Below are positions 23,600 through 37,600 of a stretch of DNA of 64,000 bases, in pieces. A program made the position numbers and the translations under genes. Origin of the DNA: Harmothoe impar (Eukaryota; Annelida; Polychaeta; Phyllodocida; Polynoidae). How positions within the stretch are numbered: the stretch's first letter is position 1; the number at the start of each line of letters is the position of its first letter. Under the pieces are notes generated by a model. It was not told where the DNA came from. It worked only from the letters and a program-made list of their open reading frames with translations, and did not search any database. The stretch lies in NCBI GenBank assembly GCA_947462335.1, contig OX381704.1, positions 47,682,942-47,746,941 of the forward strand, read 5' to 3'.

Positions 23600-23705
23600 G
23601 GCAATATATAAAGGGATTGTACTACCACATGGTATGTCATTCAATGTCAGAGACTTGCCAAAGCAAATATAGATATACCCCACCATAGAACGATCAAAAA
23701 CCACT
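23600..23705 (+). promoter_or_regulatory. Core promoter and 5' UTR of second oxidase
   Basis: A consensus TATA box TATATAAAG at 23605-23613 lies about 93 bases before the ATG. Bases 23622-23685 match the first oxidase (CTACCACATGGT, GTCATT, AGATATACCCCACC). The expected start site, about 30 bases after TATA, falls near 23635-23642 within the conserved block. Confidence 0.65.
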
Positions 23706-26700
23706 ATGGCTGCATCACCATTCAAAGGCCCCCAATGTCTCCTGTCTACCCTCCTGCTGCTGACCACCTTGCCTCACCCTGCCTACAGTGACATCTGTAC
23801 CTCCAGTGTGTGTGAGTTTGAGCTGGTCATCTCCATGCAGCAGAGTCTGGTCTATAAGCCGCCTGGAGGACCCCCTGGATACTTCGAAGTTGAGCTGGAC
23901 CCTAATGGAGACCTGAGGGTGGTTAATTCAACATTTAGACCGACAGCAAACTTTCCTGAGTTCATTAACCAGAGGGTGCCCGATCCGAGGCAGGTCATCA
24001 CTGTGGATGGGGTCAAGCGCAACGTCTTCACCATCAATGGGCAGTTCCCCGGTCCCACCCTGGAGGTCATGGAGGGGGCCAAGGTTAGTCTTTGTTAAAC
24101 GAGAAAAATATTCTCAAGTGTCTTTTTTTATTTATAAAAGATTCCTTAGTAGAAGAATACACAAATTCACAAATTCCTTCCAACTCTTCTGAGATTTTAC
24201 AATTTAAAGAATATAAAAGAATGTGACGATCAACCACTAAGGTTCATAGCTCCATTAAGAATCTATAATCTTCAGAATCTTTATAAACTACCAGAAGAGC
24301 TCAAGATTCACAGAGAGACATAGGTATAGATACAAAGAAAGAAAGGGGTTCTCTAGTCACATCGACCTCTTGCCGTTTGAGCTCTAACTGATAACACATC
24401 ATATACTAATACATGTACATTATTGATGAAGATAAAAGTTGCATTAGAGATGTTTCGGAAATGCTTATTCTGTATGACGCAGTAGTTTGTATTACCTTCC
24501 AGAAGGCCATTGACTAAATATGTTGTGTGTATGGAGAACCTTGTAATGATATTATGATAATTAATTAAACATCTCCCGGGATTGAACGTTCGCAAGTAGG
24601 GCAAATCTGGGGACGTCTCCAGAACCCCAGAAAAAGCATAAGATGTTCTTCAGAATATACTAGTCACAAACGTTCAATTCCTGTTAGAAGGGACGTTATG
24701 ATATCAAATAAAATTTTAACTTTAAAAGCTTTGGCCCCTCTATAGGAGGGGGGGGGGTGATGTATTTCATACTTTCCAAGAAAAAAGTGCATTATAGTTC
24801 ACAGAAAGTGGAATCGGGTTTTCTCTTTCGCATGCTTGTACGAAAGGGCCGCATATTGCTTCAATGTTATATTGATAATTACATCTTCAGCTTTTTTTCA
24901 TAAAAAGGGAGGGGGGTCGGACTTTTTTCTCCTTTTGAATGCTTGTGCGAAAATCCAACAAAAACCTGAAATGGCCACTCCCTAAGTGTCCTTTGAAATG
25001 GGAACATATTAACCCCATATTGCTTCTATATCATATCATGTGGTCGTCACGATGCATTTATGCCTAATAAGGATAAATGGCATACTATATCAAAACACTA
25101 TGTATGCGACCCTCAAAGGGTTAATGTGCGGTCACTGATCAGACGCACCCACCTAGCCTGGAAATTCCCGAGCACGCCTTTCTCGGCTTCGGTACATGTG
25201 ATTCAATAGAAATGTATTTCTGGACAAGGAAGTATAGTACTCAAAGGCATGCATCAATATACTTGGTCAACAGTATAAGAAAGTGTGTAGTGTCTCCACT
25301 GAAGACTACGCCCTTATTAGGATCTAACCTTTGCCTGTGTCCCATTTAAATATATGAGCTGAAGTAAGGAGGACGCCATGCTTAGAAGTGTTCATGGTGA
25401 TAAAGTCATTTCTATACCGAAATACATTAAGGTGGGTCGCTACCCTTGGGTCAAAGTCACTGAAAGTTAACAGAATCTCGCCAAATTTCTTTTACAGGCA
25501 GTTTAAATTATTTGAAATCGGAAAATGCAAAGAAAAATAGGGGGTCCCGAACTACTTTTTGAAATATAGAATTTTGAAAAAATAAAGTATTTATATTTTT
25601 TCTAAAAATGTGAAAAAAAAGTGAAAACTTCCATGATTTTTTTTCATATCAACCATTATGCACAGAAATGTAAAACATCACATGTGAAACGCCTATATGG
25701 TCACCTTTACTGGAAAAATAATTTTACAGTTTTACGCCATAGCATTCTGGGTAAAAATATGAAGTTTTAGGAAAAAGTACAAAGAAATCGTCATTATTTA
25801 AGCCTTATTGGCCAAAAATAGTATTCAGTATTAACAGAATTTCTTTTAACTCACACAGGATATACTTTAGATCATTAGCTTTCATATAGAAGTAATTTTG
25901 ATAGGGGGTCCCAGGCATATTTTTAGGGTTTTGGACCGTTGAAAATAAAAAATAAGGCTAAAAAAAGACTAAATTAAATATATATGGCATTGCATGATGG
26001 GTAAAATGGCAAAATCAGTGTATAAAATGGTCATGATTTATACCCTTGATTATTTTGAGTAATATCATAGCATCTATGGTGTTCTAGATAGTAAATACCT
26101 GCAATGTACTAGCTCATGTTTAAAAAAAGGAAATATTATCAATTACCACTATATCTAATATTCAAAGTATTACAAAATGCACAATTTTGCTTAAAATGAT
26201 CTAAATTTCTAACACAGCTTAGGTAATGTATATATGTATCTGGCCATGCAATATTAGCCCATTCTGATAGATTTAAGAATTTGGAGAAATCCAAGGGTAG
26301 CGATCCACCTTAAATCATATACTAAGTTTCGCACAATCTATACGCTATCAAATGTAGAGCTCTTGTCTTTAGGCATGCTATAGTCCATATCCCATGTAAT
26401 ATTCTCATCATCTATTTCTTCTGTATAGAGGAGCTAAACAAAATATAAATGTTCATTTGAATATTTATCATATTTAATCTGAATACGTTTGACCCTGTAT
26501 CAATAAAGGAATGAATGACATCATCAAGTCGGAAACCGCAAATCACGAGACTACCTGGTCTTTTATGTAAATCTAAACTTCCCATTGGGCATTGGTATTG
26601 AGGGGTTGTCTGCCTGGGCCAGAAAAGAAAGACGTTTTAGGCAAGATGGTATGAAAATTAGAGTAGGTATAGGGCGGATTTATTTTCCCCTTTTTAAAAA

Positions 26701-29700
26701 ACTTGTATTCCCTCTCATGTAGGAAAACGATAATTTCTATACACAATTTGGTAATATGGATAGGTGTGTTCACCCTGTACATTGTTCGTCCAAAATTAGC
26801 CTATAACAGAAGTTATAGGATGCTAGCCCAACTTGAGCATTTCGTAGCACTTTATACTTTGATATGATAATTGCAGGCATTTTTGGCATTTTGTGACATT
26901 CCTTACATCAAATATATTTGTGAACCATATTTACATCATGATTATTGTTGATTTTTGCCAATAATACAACAGATTTTCGCCGGTTTATGTGGTACGGTAT
27001 CTAATCACCAAAGTTCATAGGCTAGGCCAATTAGATCTAATGATATAGACATCCTTCCTACATGGCGAGTCATGGAGTAATTAAATAACACTGGAACACC
27101 ACTTTTTTATTGCATCAGAAAAGAAAAATAATGGAGTTTAAGGAAATTGTTCATTGGCGAATCCAGGGGGGGGCGACGGGCCTTTCCCCTCCCCCTCCCC
27201 ACCCCTTCCTACCCCCCTCAAAAAATGAGGAAGAAGAAGAGAAAAGAAAAGAGGGCAAAAGAGAGATAAAACGGATAGATATCATATAACATATCATAGT
27301 CTATTAAAGTGAAGTTAGTATGAACCATAGGGCCTGGCTGAGTGGGGGGGGGGAGGGGCCTGAGTCTTAACATATTGTGTCCTAAAATGCAGGTGGATTC
27401 ATGTGTATAGAACAAATCGATTAGATTCTTCATTCTTATACAGGTGGCCGTTCATGTTAGGAACATGCTTCATGACCAGAGTGTGACGATCCACATGCAT
27501 GGCCTGCCCATGCGTCTAAATGCCTGGATGGATGGAGTACCTGACGTTACACAGTGCACCATACCGACTGGAGACTCCTTCACCTACAGGTTCACAGCGA
27601 CACCTGCAGGTACATTCTGGTATCACTCACACATTGGCTACCAGAGAGTGGATGGTCTATCAGGTACGCATAATATACATGTAAAATCTAAACTGGTCCT
27701 TAGAGAGGACCTTAGGGTCTTCTGTGCCTTGTCTGGCACATCCTAGAGGGTCTCTGCAATGGATGCCGGGGGTGGTTTCTGATAAAAATAATTGTGCTTA
27801 ACTTTTGATGAATATTTCAAAGTGGTCCACCTGTTGTCTGTTTACAGAATGGAAAAAGCAGTGGGCAAGGGGATTCACCTGTTGTGAGGGTATGTGGGTT
27901 GGGGGGGATTAATTACATATAGGGTGAGAAGTCTAGTTTTTTTAGATATCAATGTAACCACTGACTGTTGTTAGAAAACTCCCTCAAAGAAAATAGGCTC
28001 TTTGTTGGCCTCCCCAAGTTCTGGCGGATGAAGGATGAATACAGTCTAACCTATAAGGATTACAGGGTTTTACAATTAGGTCTAGCATTATCAAAGTACT
28101 TGTACTTGTGAACTAATGCATGTACTAATTTCCAGTCATGTGAGACTAAGGAGCATCTACGTTTTATTTCTGTTTCATCGCTTAGTGCACACTCTCTAGT
28201 GCGCCAAAGAGGAAATACTCTCTCGTCAACCTCTAATACACACTATTTTGGTTTTGAATCTTTCTGTTCATATTACAGGGTTTCTGCTAGTCCACAAGAC
28301 AGCACCCACGATCCCCTACTTCCCTGTGCTCCTCCAGGAGTGGTATCACCAAGAGGGTCATGTGTATTGGTTCACCAAACCTCTAGCTGTACCAGAGGTG
28401 GCAGGATCAGGAGGAAACCTATTTAACTGGTTCACACCTGGCCATGTCCCATTCCTGGTGAGAAAACATTACTTATTTAACTGTTATTGTGCAGTGTATT
28501 GGGAATATGACTGAGGCAATCAATAAATAGGATAAAGCATAAACTCTGGTACAATGGACAATAATCAGCTCATGTGAGAAACTTTCAATATCCAATGGCA
28601 TTTCCATTGGTGGCATAGGGACCTAACATACATGAACTAAGGTGATCTACCGACAAGTCTCTTATTAGTTCTTTTTAACCATAAGTTGAGTAAAAACACT
28701 AATACATGTATCATAATATGATAATATTATGATGCGTAACCATTATTCCTTAATACATACTGGTGATGATTTAAATATTGAAGGCATACCTTTTGCTTTA
28801 CCAGGTGGATGGATCTGACATTGGCATTGTTCGCTATGTTAGCGGCATCATCAACGGGAGAGGGAGGTTCAACAAAGATGAGCCTTGGCCTCTGACTGAG
28901 TTTGAGGTGGTCCAGAACAGGCCCCATCTGTTCAGGCTTGCCAATGTTGGGGGTGAGGTTCCCCTGCAGGTGTCAGTAGACGGTCACCGACTAAGGATCA
29001 TGGCCCTCGATGGGGTGGACATAGAACCCATGGTTGTAGACTCCCTTATTCTGTATGGTGCAGAACGAGCTGATGTTGAGCTGTACGCAGACCAGCCTAT
29101 AGGACACTACTGGATGAGGTCTAGGTATGCCAAGGACGACTCCAGGGATGGGTTCACGCTAGAGACTCTGGCCATAGTAAGGTATGCAGGTACACTCCCT
29201 GGAACTGATCCCACCTCCTCACCCAGGGCATGTACAGAAGATATCCCATGTAGGGTCTTCAACTGTCCATTTAAGTACTTCCCTCCTGAGTTTAACTCCT
29301 CATGTGTACACATGGAGGATGCCAGGAGGAGCTATGCTCCAGGGGAACGTGCCCAGTATGGGCTGGATCAGGTTGAACCTGATGAAGAGTACTTTGTCAA
29401 CCTTATGTTCTATAAAGGGGCTAATTTCAATGGTATAAACAATGTGGGGGCTACCTCACCATTCTACCAAACAGACAGTGAGACTGTAGACTGTGATGAG
29501 GTTTGCCCAGAGGATGAAGTTTGCTTCTGCACCCACAGACTCTTCCTGCCCTTCAACAAAACTATCCAGCTGGTCATCTCCAACTTCCCCCCTGCTCCTG
29601 GAGAACCGGTCACTACTCACCCAGTCCACGTCCATGGGCACCACTTTGCTGTTGTCCGTCAGGGTTTTGCTGACTTCACTTTTGGGAACCCAACACCTTA

Positions 29701-30748
29701 TGCACTGGGAGGCACTCCTAATCCTGATATAGTATGTGAGGACTTCCTGTGCAGACGTGCTAACTGGAGGGGAGGGGTCCAGCCTTCTCTGAACCTCCTT
29801 AACCCTCCACTCAAAGACACCATCATCTCACCAGCCGCAGGCTACACAGTGATCCGTTTCCGCAGTGACAACCCAGGAGTCTGGCTTGTGCACTGTCACA
29901 TGATTCACCACAACGTCCAAGGTCCCATGAACTTCTTGTTGATAGAAGGAGAAGACCACTTCCCTCCAGTGCCACCTAATATGCCCACCTGCACCGACAA
30001 CTTTAGCCTTACAGCTGAGCAGTTTGACAGGTATCAGGATGAGGCACAGGTAGCTCTTACCACTGGAAGAGGCTTTCAGAAAGTTTCTCCACACTTCCAA
30101 CCCTCATCCAGTCCAACACCTAGACCAACATTCCTGCCACCCAGGCCACCACCTACATTTCCAGATAATAATCAAGGTAAATGATATTATGTATTAAAGT
30201 ATTTATTTGTAATTTAGGGGAAAGGGCTATAATGCTGTGGAGTATAGATATGTTATGCACAAGGTTCTCCCTTCTAAAGTAATAATGTCCTATTACACAA
30301 AATATGTATATTACATCATGCTGTAGAATTATATAGTACACAACAATACTATTCATGACAATAGAAATTTAATGAAGGGAAATTCTTACATGGCATACTT
30401 TGTAATAACTTAACTTGGACACCAATAATTATTGATTTTATTAACACTACATATTATTCTATTTTAGGACGATTAGACTTAGGTCTAGGAGGCATCCTTG
30501 GTGTTGCGGCAGCAGGGCTGGTGGGAGGTATCCTTCTCACTGTGGCCACCTATGCCATCTGGAGCTGCAGTTCTACACGCCGCAGAAAGGTCACCCAGCG
30601 TTATCCTCACACCTATCCCCAGGCACCAGCCAAAGTTACCCAGCTTGGGAATCCCACTTATATTACTGCAGGACCTACTGCAACGTTAGCATACCCACTA
30701 CAAGGGCCTACACAGTATGCAATTGGACAGAGACCAATTCGTTTCTGA
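23706..30748 (+). CDS. Laccase-like multicopper oxidase, membrane-anchored (paralogue 2)
   Basis: Exons 23706-24083, 27444-27663, 28279-28457, 28805-30176, 30468-30748; GT-AG with the same phases as paralogue 1; 809 residues. Signal peptide about 1-29, three cupredoxin domains. Copper ligands H143, H145, H187, H189, the HPVHVHGHH block from H531 and HCHMIHH (H622, C623, H624, H628) are all kept. Exon 4 is almost the same as that of paralogue 1 apart from scattered changes; it has a longer Pro-rich stalk before the anchor (PRPTFLPPRPPPTFP). Exon 5 encodes one TM helix, a basic stop-transfer (RRRKV) and a cytoplasmic tail of about 55 residues, longer than in paralogue 1. Predicted to be a cell-surface oxidase of phenolic, amine or metal substrates; substrate unknown. 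Intron 1 is 3.4 kb and holds an 877-bp transposon. Confidence 0.94.
25437..26313. mobile_element. 877-bp non-autonomous transposon with TTAA ends
   Basis: Ends TTAAGGTGGGTCGCTACCCT and the complement of TTAAGGTGGATCGCTACCCT are inverted, with TTAA at both outer edges. The inside is very AT-rich and without ORFs, with repeated GGGGGTCCC near 25540 and 25903. TTAA edges suit piggyBac- or Kolobok-type mobilisation. Intron 1 of the second oxidase. Confidence 0.7.
27156..27370. mobile_element. Fragment with GGCGAATCCAGG end and G/C homopolymers
   Basis: ATTGGCGAATCCAGGGGGGG resembles the end at 10610; no matching second end found. G-runs and C-runs follow. Truncated copy in intron 1 of the second oxidase, ending about 75 bp before exon 2. 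Confidence 0.4.
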
Positions 30749-32394
30749 TTAAAATATAATTATGATTTATGATATAATATTCAGGTATAATAATATACAT
30801 AATGGCATTGTTAAATTTATATCCCGCCTATACGAAAAGGTCTAATCAAAATGAACCAAAGTAGCTGGTTTTACAGCTATAGGCTCTGTTTTCGTTTATT
30901 AGTAATATATATTCTAGCAGGAACCGAACCCACAACCTCAGAGCTCTGAGCCCGTTATATAACGTTATAAAATGTTCTATAACGTTTTTTGTTTACTGGG
31001 TATTCAGACAGACACATATGAGACTCAAAAGCTCCCCATTTGGGACGTGGAACCTGACACACAGAGCGTCTGTGGTCACCAGGACACTTAGATAGGGAGA
31101 GGTGCAGGAGGCCAGTGTAGGTTATATAACAGGCTGATGTAAGAGATCGGTAAGATAGATGCCTGCTATACCTAGGAGTGTATTGATCTGCGTTGATATC
31201 TAAAGAATGGGAACACATTCAGTACTTTCTAGGTAGCTAATTGCTAGAGGTTAAAACACCCCATGCAGATGTAGTTTACGGTAAACATCTATATATTGAG
31301 GCTCAGCTTGCCCATATACGTTAATTCTGAGTGATGAGGATGGTGCAAGAGATATGTGGGCAGAATGGTAGCGCCTTGCAGGATGTATAGTACCAGCGTT
31401 AGACATCCGTCATGGTTATTTAGAATTTGCTTTAGGTACTTTTTAATGTATAATACACTAATAGTCACCATTTCTAGTCTAATGTTTCTTAAACTTGGAA
31501 TGTAATATACCTCGCTAATTACCAATATACTTATGCTATTTTCACGAGACCTTAAGAAAATAAAATGATCTCGTTAGAATTAACCTTATGGTCTATTGCA
31601 GAACAGTACTGTATTTGGCAATAGACCTGTGTATTCGTTGCCTTTTCACTAATGATATACCACTGTTCTGCAATAGAACAAATGCATTCTGCAATAGACC
31701 CAGATTTCATTTTAAATATCACCTCTCCGACGAGATCATTGCGCTCGTTATTTCCATGCTCGTTATATATCTATGTGCTCGTTGTTCTTTCTGCAATAGA
31801 CCTCAGGCTGCTGTGGTGTGTTTTGCACTGCTCCTGACAGAGCTCTCCCCGATATCCTTTGATATCCAACATACAAAGGCAGTAGCGGTCTCATTTTCTT
31901 CGAAGGAGAGTGGGGGTTAATATCAATGCAGTTATCTTGGGGTAGAGGTAATCGTTACTGATTGGTGTTGACTGAGAAAATATGTTGACAATCTTTATGT
32001 CAAAATATCATGAAATAATGGAATTTATGTAAGTTTGGTACCCTAGGGATCTTGAATATTGTATTACTAACGATATGTGTATAGGAGTGAGGTCTATCCA
32101 ATAATGCCTCTGCTGCCCCTAGACACTTAAAGTTGGTACATTGAGGCCATAATTATGTCAATCATGATTATGTCAAAGGTCATCAGGACCATGTAAAACT
32201 GGGTCATATAGCCCCAATCATTGTCAGTCACATGCTCTGGACATTTCATATGAAATTATTAAAGAAACATCTACGAAATTTTGAAATATGAACTTACTTC
32301 TTCTGTCTATTCTGACTCGTTTAGATCACAGTTTTATTTCAACTGAACAGTTGTTTAAATCCCACTTGTACAGGAACTAGATGCAATAGGAATT

Positions 32395-33015
32395 CACTGT
32401 AAAAAGTTGTTGTTCGTAAACAGCAAAATTTGCTGTAAATGTACAGTACTTTAGCTGTAAAGAATAATACAGCAAATTTTACTGTACATGTACAATTCTG
32501 TTACTGTAGATGCAGGTTACGGTAGTAACTTGTAGATCTACAGCACTTTTCCCTGTAATATGTACACGAGAGGTTGTGGGATCGATCCTTGGTCTAGCCA
32601 CCTCTCCTTAGGGATCTTTAGCAACAAGGCTGTAGCTCATTTAATACAGACATGGCAGAGGTAGCTTATATCCCAAAATGGCTCTGTGGTGCAACGGATC
32701 AGGGCCTGTCTCCAGCACCGCATGTTATGAGTTTAATCATTGGTCCAGCCACCTTTCTTGTTTTACCTAAATCCACCAAAAATTCGTTTTCCCCTCACAT
32801 GGATGATGGATGATTATCACCAGCACTGGGAGGCGAACCTAGGACCTTCAGATTTGGTTTTACAACTAATTCTGCTGTACAGTAACAGTAGATTTTGCTG
32901 TTACTGTACAGTATATATGTGCTGTATATATACATAAGCTGACTTGCTGTAGGTCTACAGCACAATCTACTGGAACCAAAGTTGCCCCCAGTATTTGCTG
33001 TACAGGAACACTACT
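32395..33015. repeat. Degenerate ACTGTAC / AAATTTGCTGT repeat field
   Basis: Begins CACTGTAAAAAGTTGTTG and contains many direct and inverted copies of short motifs such as TTTGCTGTA, TACTGTACA and GCTGTA. Some terminal bases match the CACTGTAAAA end at 47722, so it may be a decayed element of the same kind. No ORF. Confidence 0.45.
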
Positions 33016-33934
33016 TACTTCTAACAGTGTTAAGATGATCTGAACAGTTTAAAGACCCCTCACCAGGCTCTATCACACTGGGCCTGACCTCATATTTTTC
33101 AAGTGATTTGAAAAGAAAACATGCGAATTTAAAGGGACACGATGTGGAGCCGACTGGCCATTAATATTACTGATTATACCATGCTTACTGTTGACTATGA
33201 TACCATGGCACATGGAGGAGTTTATTAGAAGTGTGCAAATTGCTCCATGTTTGTAGCATGAAACACACCCATACAGTTTAGCAACATGTCACAAACAGAG
33301 ATCACACTAGCCCCAATAACTGACAAGTATTCTTTATTACAATATTATTTATCATAGGCTGTAACAAACGTTTGCAACGTGTGATCTGACAAATAAAGAC
33401 ATTTTCAAACCTTAAAGTTGAATAACGTTGTAGATATAATATTAGCATAGGCGAGGGTCAATTTTTCAACTTCATTACTCGGGGTGGGGGAGGGGCTGAA
33501 AGAAGTCTACCCTCTTGGAGTGTGGGGGGGGGGGCAGGGGTAAAAGAATTTCACCTGTTTTTAGCGAAAACAGCCTGTGCATTACCCTCTGCAATGCGTG
33601 GGCGCCAGGGAAGCCATAATGGCAAAGCAGAATATATAATGATAGTGTTTCTTATGAAATTGAAGGGAGGGAGTGTGCCAAATATTCATTATAAGTAGGC
33701 CTATCTGTTATCTCAGCCTCATGCCTGCCAATAACTATATAATCAATTAGTATTATTACTTTTGTTAAAATTTGAAATAAGGAACAGATAAATGATACAG
33801 AATGCGTTCAGCATACCTTTCATTGGATGACAATGTAAACAGAAAAAATGGCGGATTGTGGCAACCTAAACAGTGGTTGCCAGGCTGGAGACAGTGCTCC
33901 CTCTGTTGAGGAGTGAGGGAACTACTCCTACCCA

Positions 33935-34172
33935 TGCTGTTTCTCAACAAATTTGCGGAGGTTCGCAAATTTGCGGAGGTCCGTAAGTACACTCTCCATC
34001 TATCTATGGAGCTCCGCAAATATAAGCCTATATGTCTTTTTGGTACTTAAGCATACAAATACCGACCTCCGTATATATTTGCGGACATCCGTATATATTT
34101 GCGGAGCTCCATAAATATATTTGCGGACCTCCACAAATTTGCGGACCTCCGCAAATATATGGAGAAACAGGA
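33935..34172. mobile_element. Palindromic element of GCGGACCTCCGCAAAT repeats
   Basis: Outer ends CTGTTTCTC and GAGAAACAG are inverted. Between them lie about a dozen copies of GCGGAGGTCCGCAAAT-like units on both strands. High self-complementarity, no coding potential. Confidence 0.65.
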
Positions 34173-34599
34173 TCCTGGGGAGAGTCCTGAGGATTAACTG
34201 GGTCCATTGATACGGATATAAAGGGGCTTTATATATTGATAAAATGTATTTTCGTCAGTTGGGGAGGCCTTCACTCAATATTGCAAATGAAATATTTGTA
34301 TTTGGAATAATAAATGAATGAATTAATCAGACATCAGGGTAATTTAACTCCTTAACTGAGTAGTTGTGAAACGTGAATAGCTATTTAGAGGGTTATATAT
34401 AACATTTACATTAATATCATATTATCTAAGCACTACTGTAATAAATCAGCAGATTACACGGTAGTATTCCACCGTTTTACTTATGAACAGGTGCAGATAA
34501 TGCCAATACTGATGCTTTTCATAATAGAAATGGGCAAACTAACCTAGAGAGACAACGGCTGTGATAAAGTGGTATGAGGAAGACCACAGGTGTTGGGTC

Positions 34600-34669
34600 A
34601 GATTAGATAGATTAGCAGATGGTACATAAAGGTACTGTCTCACACAGTTCTTGCTAGCTTTCCATCAAC
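34600..34669 (+). promoter_or_regulatory. Proximal promoter of first CUB protease
   Basis: Upstream of the ATG: AGATAGATTA (a GATA-type motif) near 34606 and ACATAAAGG (weak TATA-like) near 34624. The second protease has CTTATCTGG (GATA on the other strand) near 42556. Short motifs only; function is inferred. Confidence 0.25.
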
Positions 34670-37600
34670 ATGACTGTCCTGTGGATCGCTGTTGCCTGCT
34701 CTCTCCTTGGCTTCTGTCAATGTGAGTCAGTGATCATACTTATTCTTAATTTGATTGTTTAATTAAAGTTGTAGAAACTATAGATGAAAGATAACATGTG
34801 TCAATGTGATATATCCATGCACACAAGCAATGATGAAATAGAATGCATTTGTACTGATAACTGCTCTGATCAGCATTCTATGTCCATCTAGCAGCCTAAT
34901 GTGTTAATAAGAGACGCAATACATTATTAATTTTATGAACGATTTACAGTTTACACATCTAAGGTGTGATTGCCGGTTTTTATATGTACATAAATCCTTA
35001 TTTGAACTGTAGATACGACCTACATCAAGCAATTTATAAGCAAATAGTGAGATCCAGCAGTAGTTGTGTACATATTAGAGACTATTAATTCAACACATAA
35101 AGCACTAAGTATTTTTCATTTGTCAATTCTTATTCCATGTGTAGCCCAAACATGCGGGGGTAAACTAAATGGCACGGAGGGTGAGTTCACCTCTCCCAAC
35201 TATCCAGCTAAGTACCCTAATAATGTCAACTGCAACTGGAACATCGAAGTGGATATTGGCATGGTCATTAACTTGAACTTTACTGACTTTGAGTTGGAGG
35301 GGAGGACTTTTGACGCCTGTGTGGATTACGTCAAGATCTACGAAAATAGCAATGAGCTTGGACCGTGAGTACTCATTGCTGCTTGTCAAAAGTTATTCAC
35401 CTGCTAAATAACAGATGTGTACACTCATTCATAATATATCAAAACGATAATACTTCACAGAGAAAAATGTGGATTCACATACTACCGTCAGGGATGTGTC
35501 GTCAAAAGCACCACCTTCTGAAGGTCAGGCTGACTTTGACTGTAAAGAGGGTCCAGTATTGTCTGACTTTCACTCCAAACAGGGTCAAACAAGACCTGAC
35601 GCTCATTAGCATATATACAGTCAAAGTCAGGCAATGCTAGACCCTCTCTATGCCTGACCCTTGTTGCACAGATAGTCAGACACTACCTGACCCTCACTGA
35701 AGCGAGAGTCAAGCATTGTCTGACTCTCATCCAACGTTATCATCTCATCTGAGACAGAATGAAGCATTATGACCTGAGAGAGTAGGTCTACAATGTATTA
35801 TATTCCCCCTTAGCCAGACACTCAATTACCCTATTCTAGAATACACTTGTACAGGCTAGGTAGGGTGTGCTACACAGACCACCATTCATTCAGCAACAAA
35901 GATACACATATATACCAACATATTTTTATAAGTGATTCCTGTGATTATAACAATGTTAACCTATATTCAACTCACAAATCAAAAGAAATGGTGTCTACAC
36001 CCTATCATAATCATGAATCAGTATCTTTATACTCATTTCTGCATTGTGTTCCCACCTGGTAGAAGACATTAACTTCACAAAAAAGGCTCAGGCTAAGGCC
36101 ACTAAGAAAAATTGTTTCTCATCACCGCGCGCATCATAAAATCATGATCGGAGAAAACTTTTTTAAATTTTTTTAAAAAACATTTTTGATGAAATTGGAA
36201 AAATATAGGCAAATTTGGTATCAAATTAAAGCTTATGCTGTCATTTCCTCTTAAGACGCATGGTAATGTAAATACCTAAAAGGACCAAACACCACTTGGA
36301 CGGTATTTCTCAATAATGTTAATCAACATCGCTATGGAAAACAATAGTAGAATGTGTTAAAAGAAAATATTCTCACTTATCTATTTAGATATTGATAGAG
36401 TAAATATCTATAAATATCATTGATAATTCCATCAATACACTTTATTGTCACAGATTCTGTGGTTCAGAGATGCCTCCTTCCATCTATTCATATGCTCACA
36501 CTTTACGAGTAGAATTCATTAGTGATCATGACACGGCCTTCCGTGGCTTCAAGGCTGTTTACAAAGAAATAGACCGAGACGATATTCCCGAAACTACCAC
36601 GACGGAGGGTGGGTGCATGCATGTGCTTTGATTCTCCATCTATGCTATAGTTTCCTGCAAATTCAACTTATTGGTAGAAAATAGTCACTGCAGTATTGTC
36701 ATGTATTCATGATAGATACAGGTCTGAGGGCCCGATAGAGAATGGGCATGGTCCTAAAAACGTAGAGCGCCCATACAAGAGGTATCATGTTATTGGTTTA
36801 CCTTTACTTTTTTACATGATTTAGAACAAATGTTGATAACTATGGTCATCGTAGCTGTTATGTGTAGAGTGTGCATGCATCTCCAATCTTAGTCTATATC
36901 TCGGGAATAAAGCATCTTTCCTTTTATACACCAATATCAAATTCTCTCAGAGCCCACACCGACGCCAGAACCCACGGTCCCTACTTGTGACAGGGACATT
37001 ACTGCTGACTCCGGTTTTGTGACCTCACCAAACTACCCCAAAAACTACTATGACCTTGACGAGTGCAGATACACAATGAAGCTCGCTACTGGTGGCAAAA
37101 TGGTCTTGGACTTTGTAGACTTCGAATTGGAATACGAGAAAACATGCAACAATGACTATGTTGTGGTAGGTTTGATCTCATTATTGATTCTTTTTCAATT
37201 TTTCAATTTCTCATTCTAAAGGTCTGGACTAACTTATGATATCCTGACGTATGATATCCTTAAACACCTCTTTTCAGATATACGATGGTGACACTGACAA
37301 TGATAAAGCAGAGCAGCTCGGTAAATTTTGTGGGCATTCCACTTCCCGAGTGTTCTCAACTGGAGATACCCTCTTCATGAAATTTGTCTCTGATGTAACA
37401 GATAACTTCCGTGGCTTTAATGCAACATTTAAAAGTGAGTATAGATGACAAATGGCTTTTAAAGACCATGATGGCAAAGCTCACGCCTATCTTTCCATAA
37501 AGACTTCAACCTCAGAAAAGTGAGCGTGACTGTCGCCGAAAGCACTCTCACCTGAAAGCTTAAAGTTTAAAGAGACCTAGAATAACTTCCCAATGCTGCA

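Larger units (their letters stand above)
30749..34599. other. Intergenic, second oxidase to first CUB protease
   Basis: No gene found in 3.8 kb. It holds: a half element ending CGTTTTTTGTTTACTGGG (about 30953-31002); a field of ACAGCAAATTTGCTGT / TACTGTACAG motifs at 32395-33015; a G-homopolymer patch with GTAAAAGAATTTCACCTG (33480-33560), related inside to the elements at 45445 and 63339; and a palindromic GCGGACCTCCGCAAAT element (33935-34172). Confidence 0.6.
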
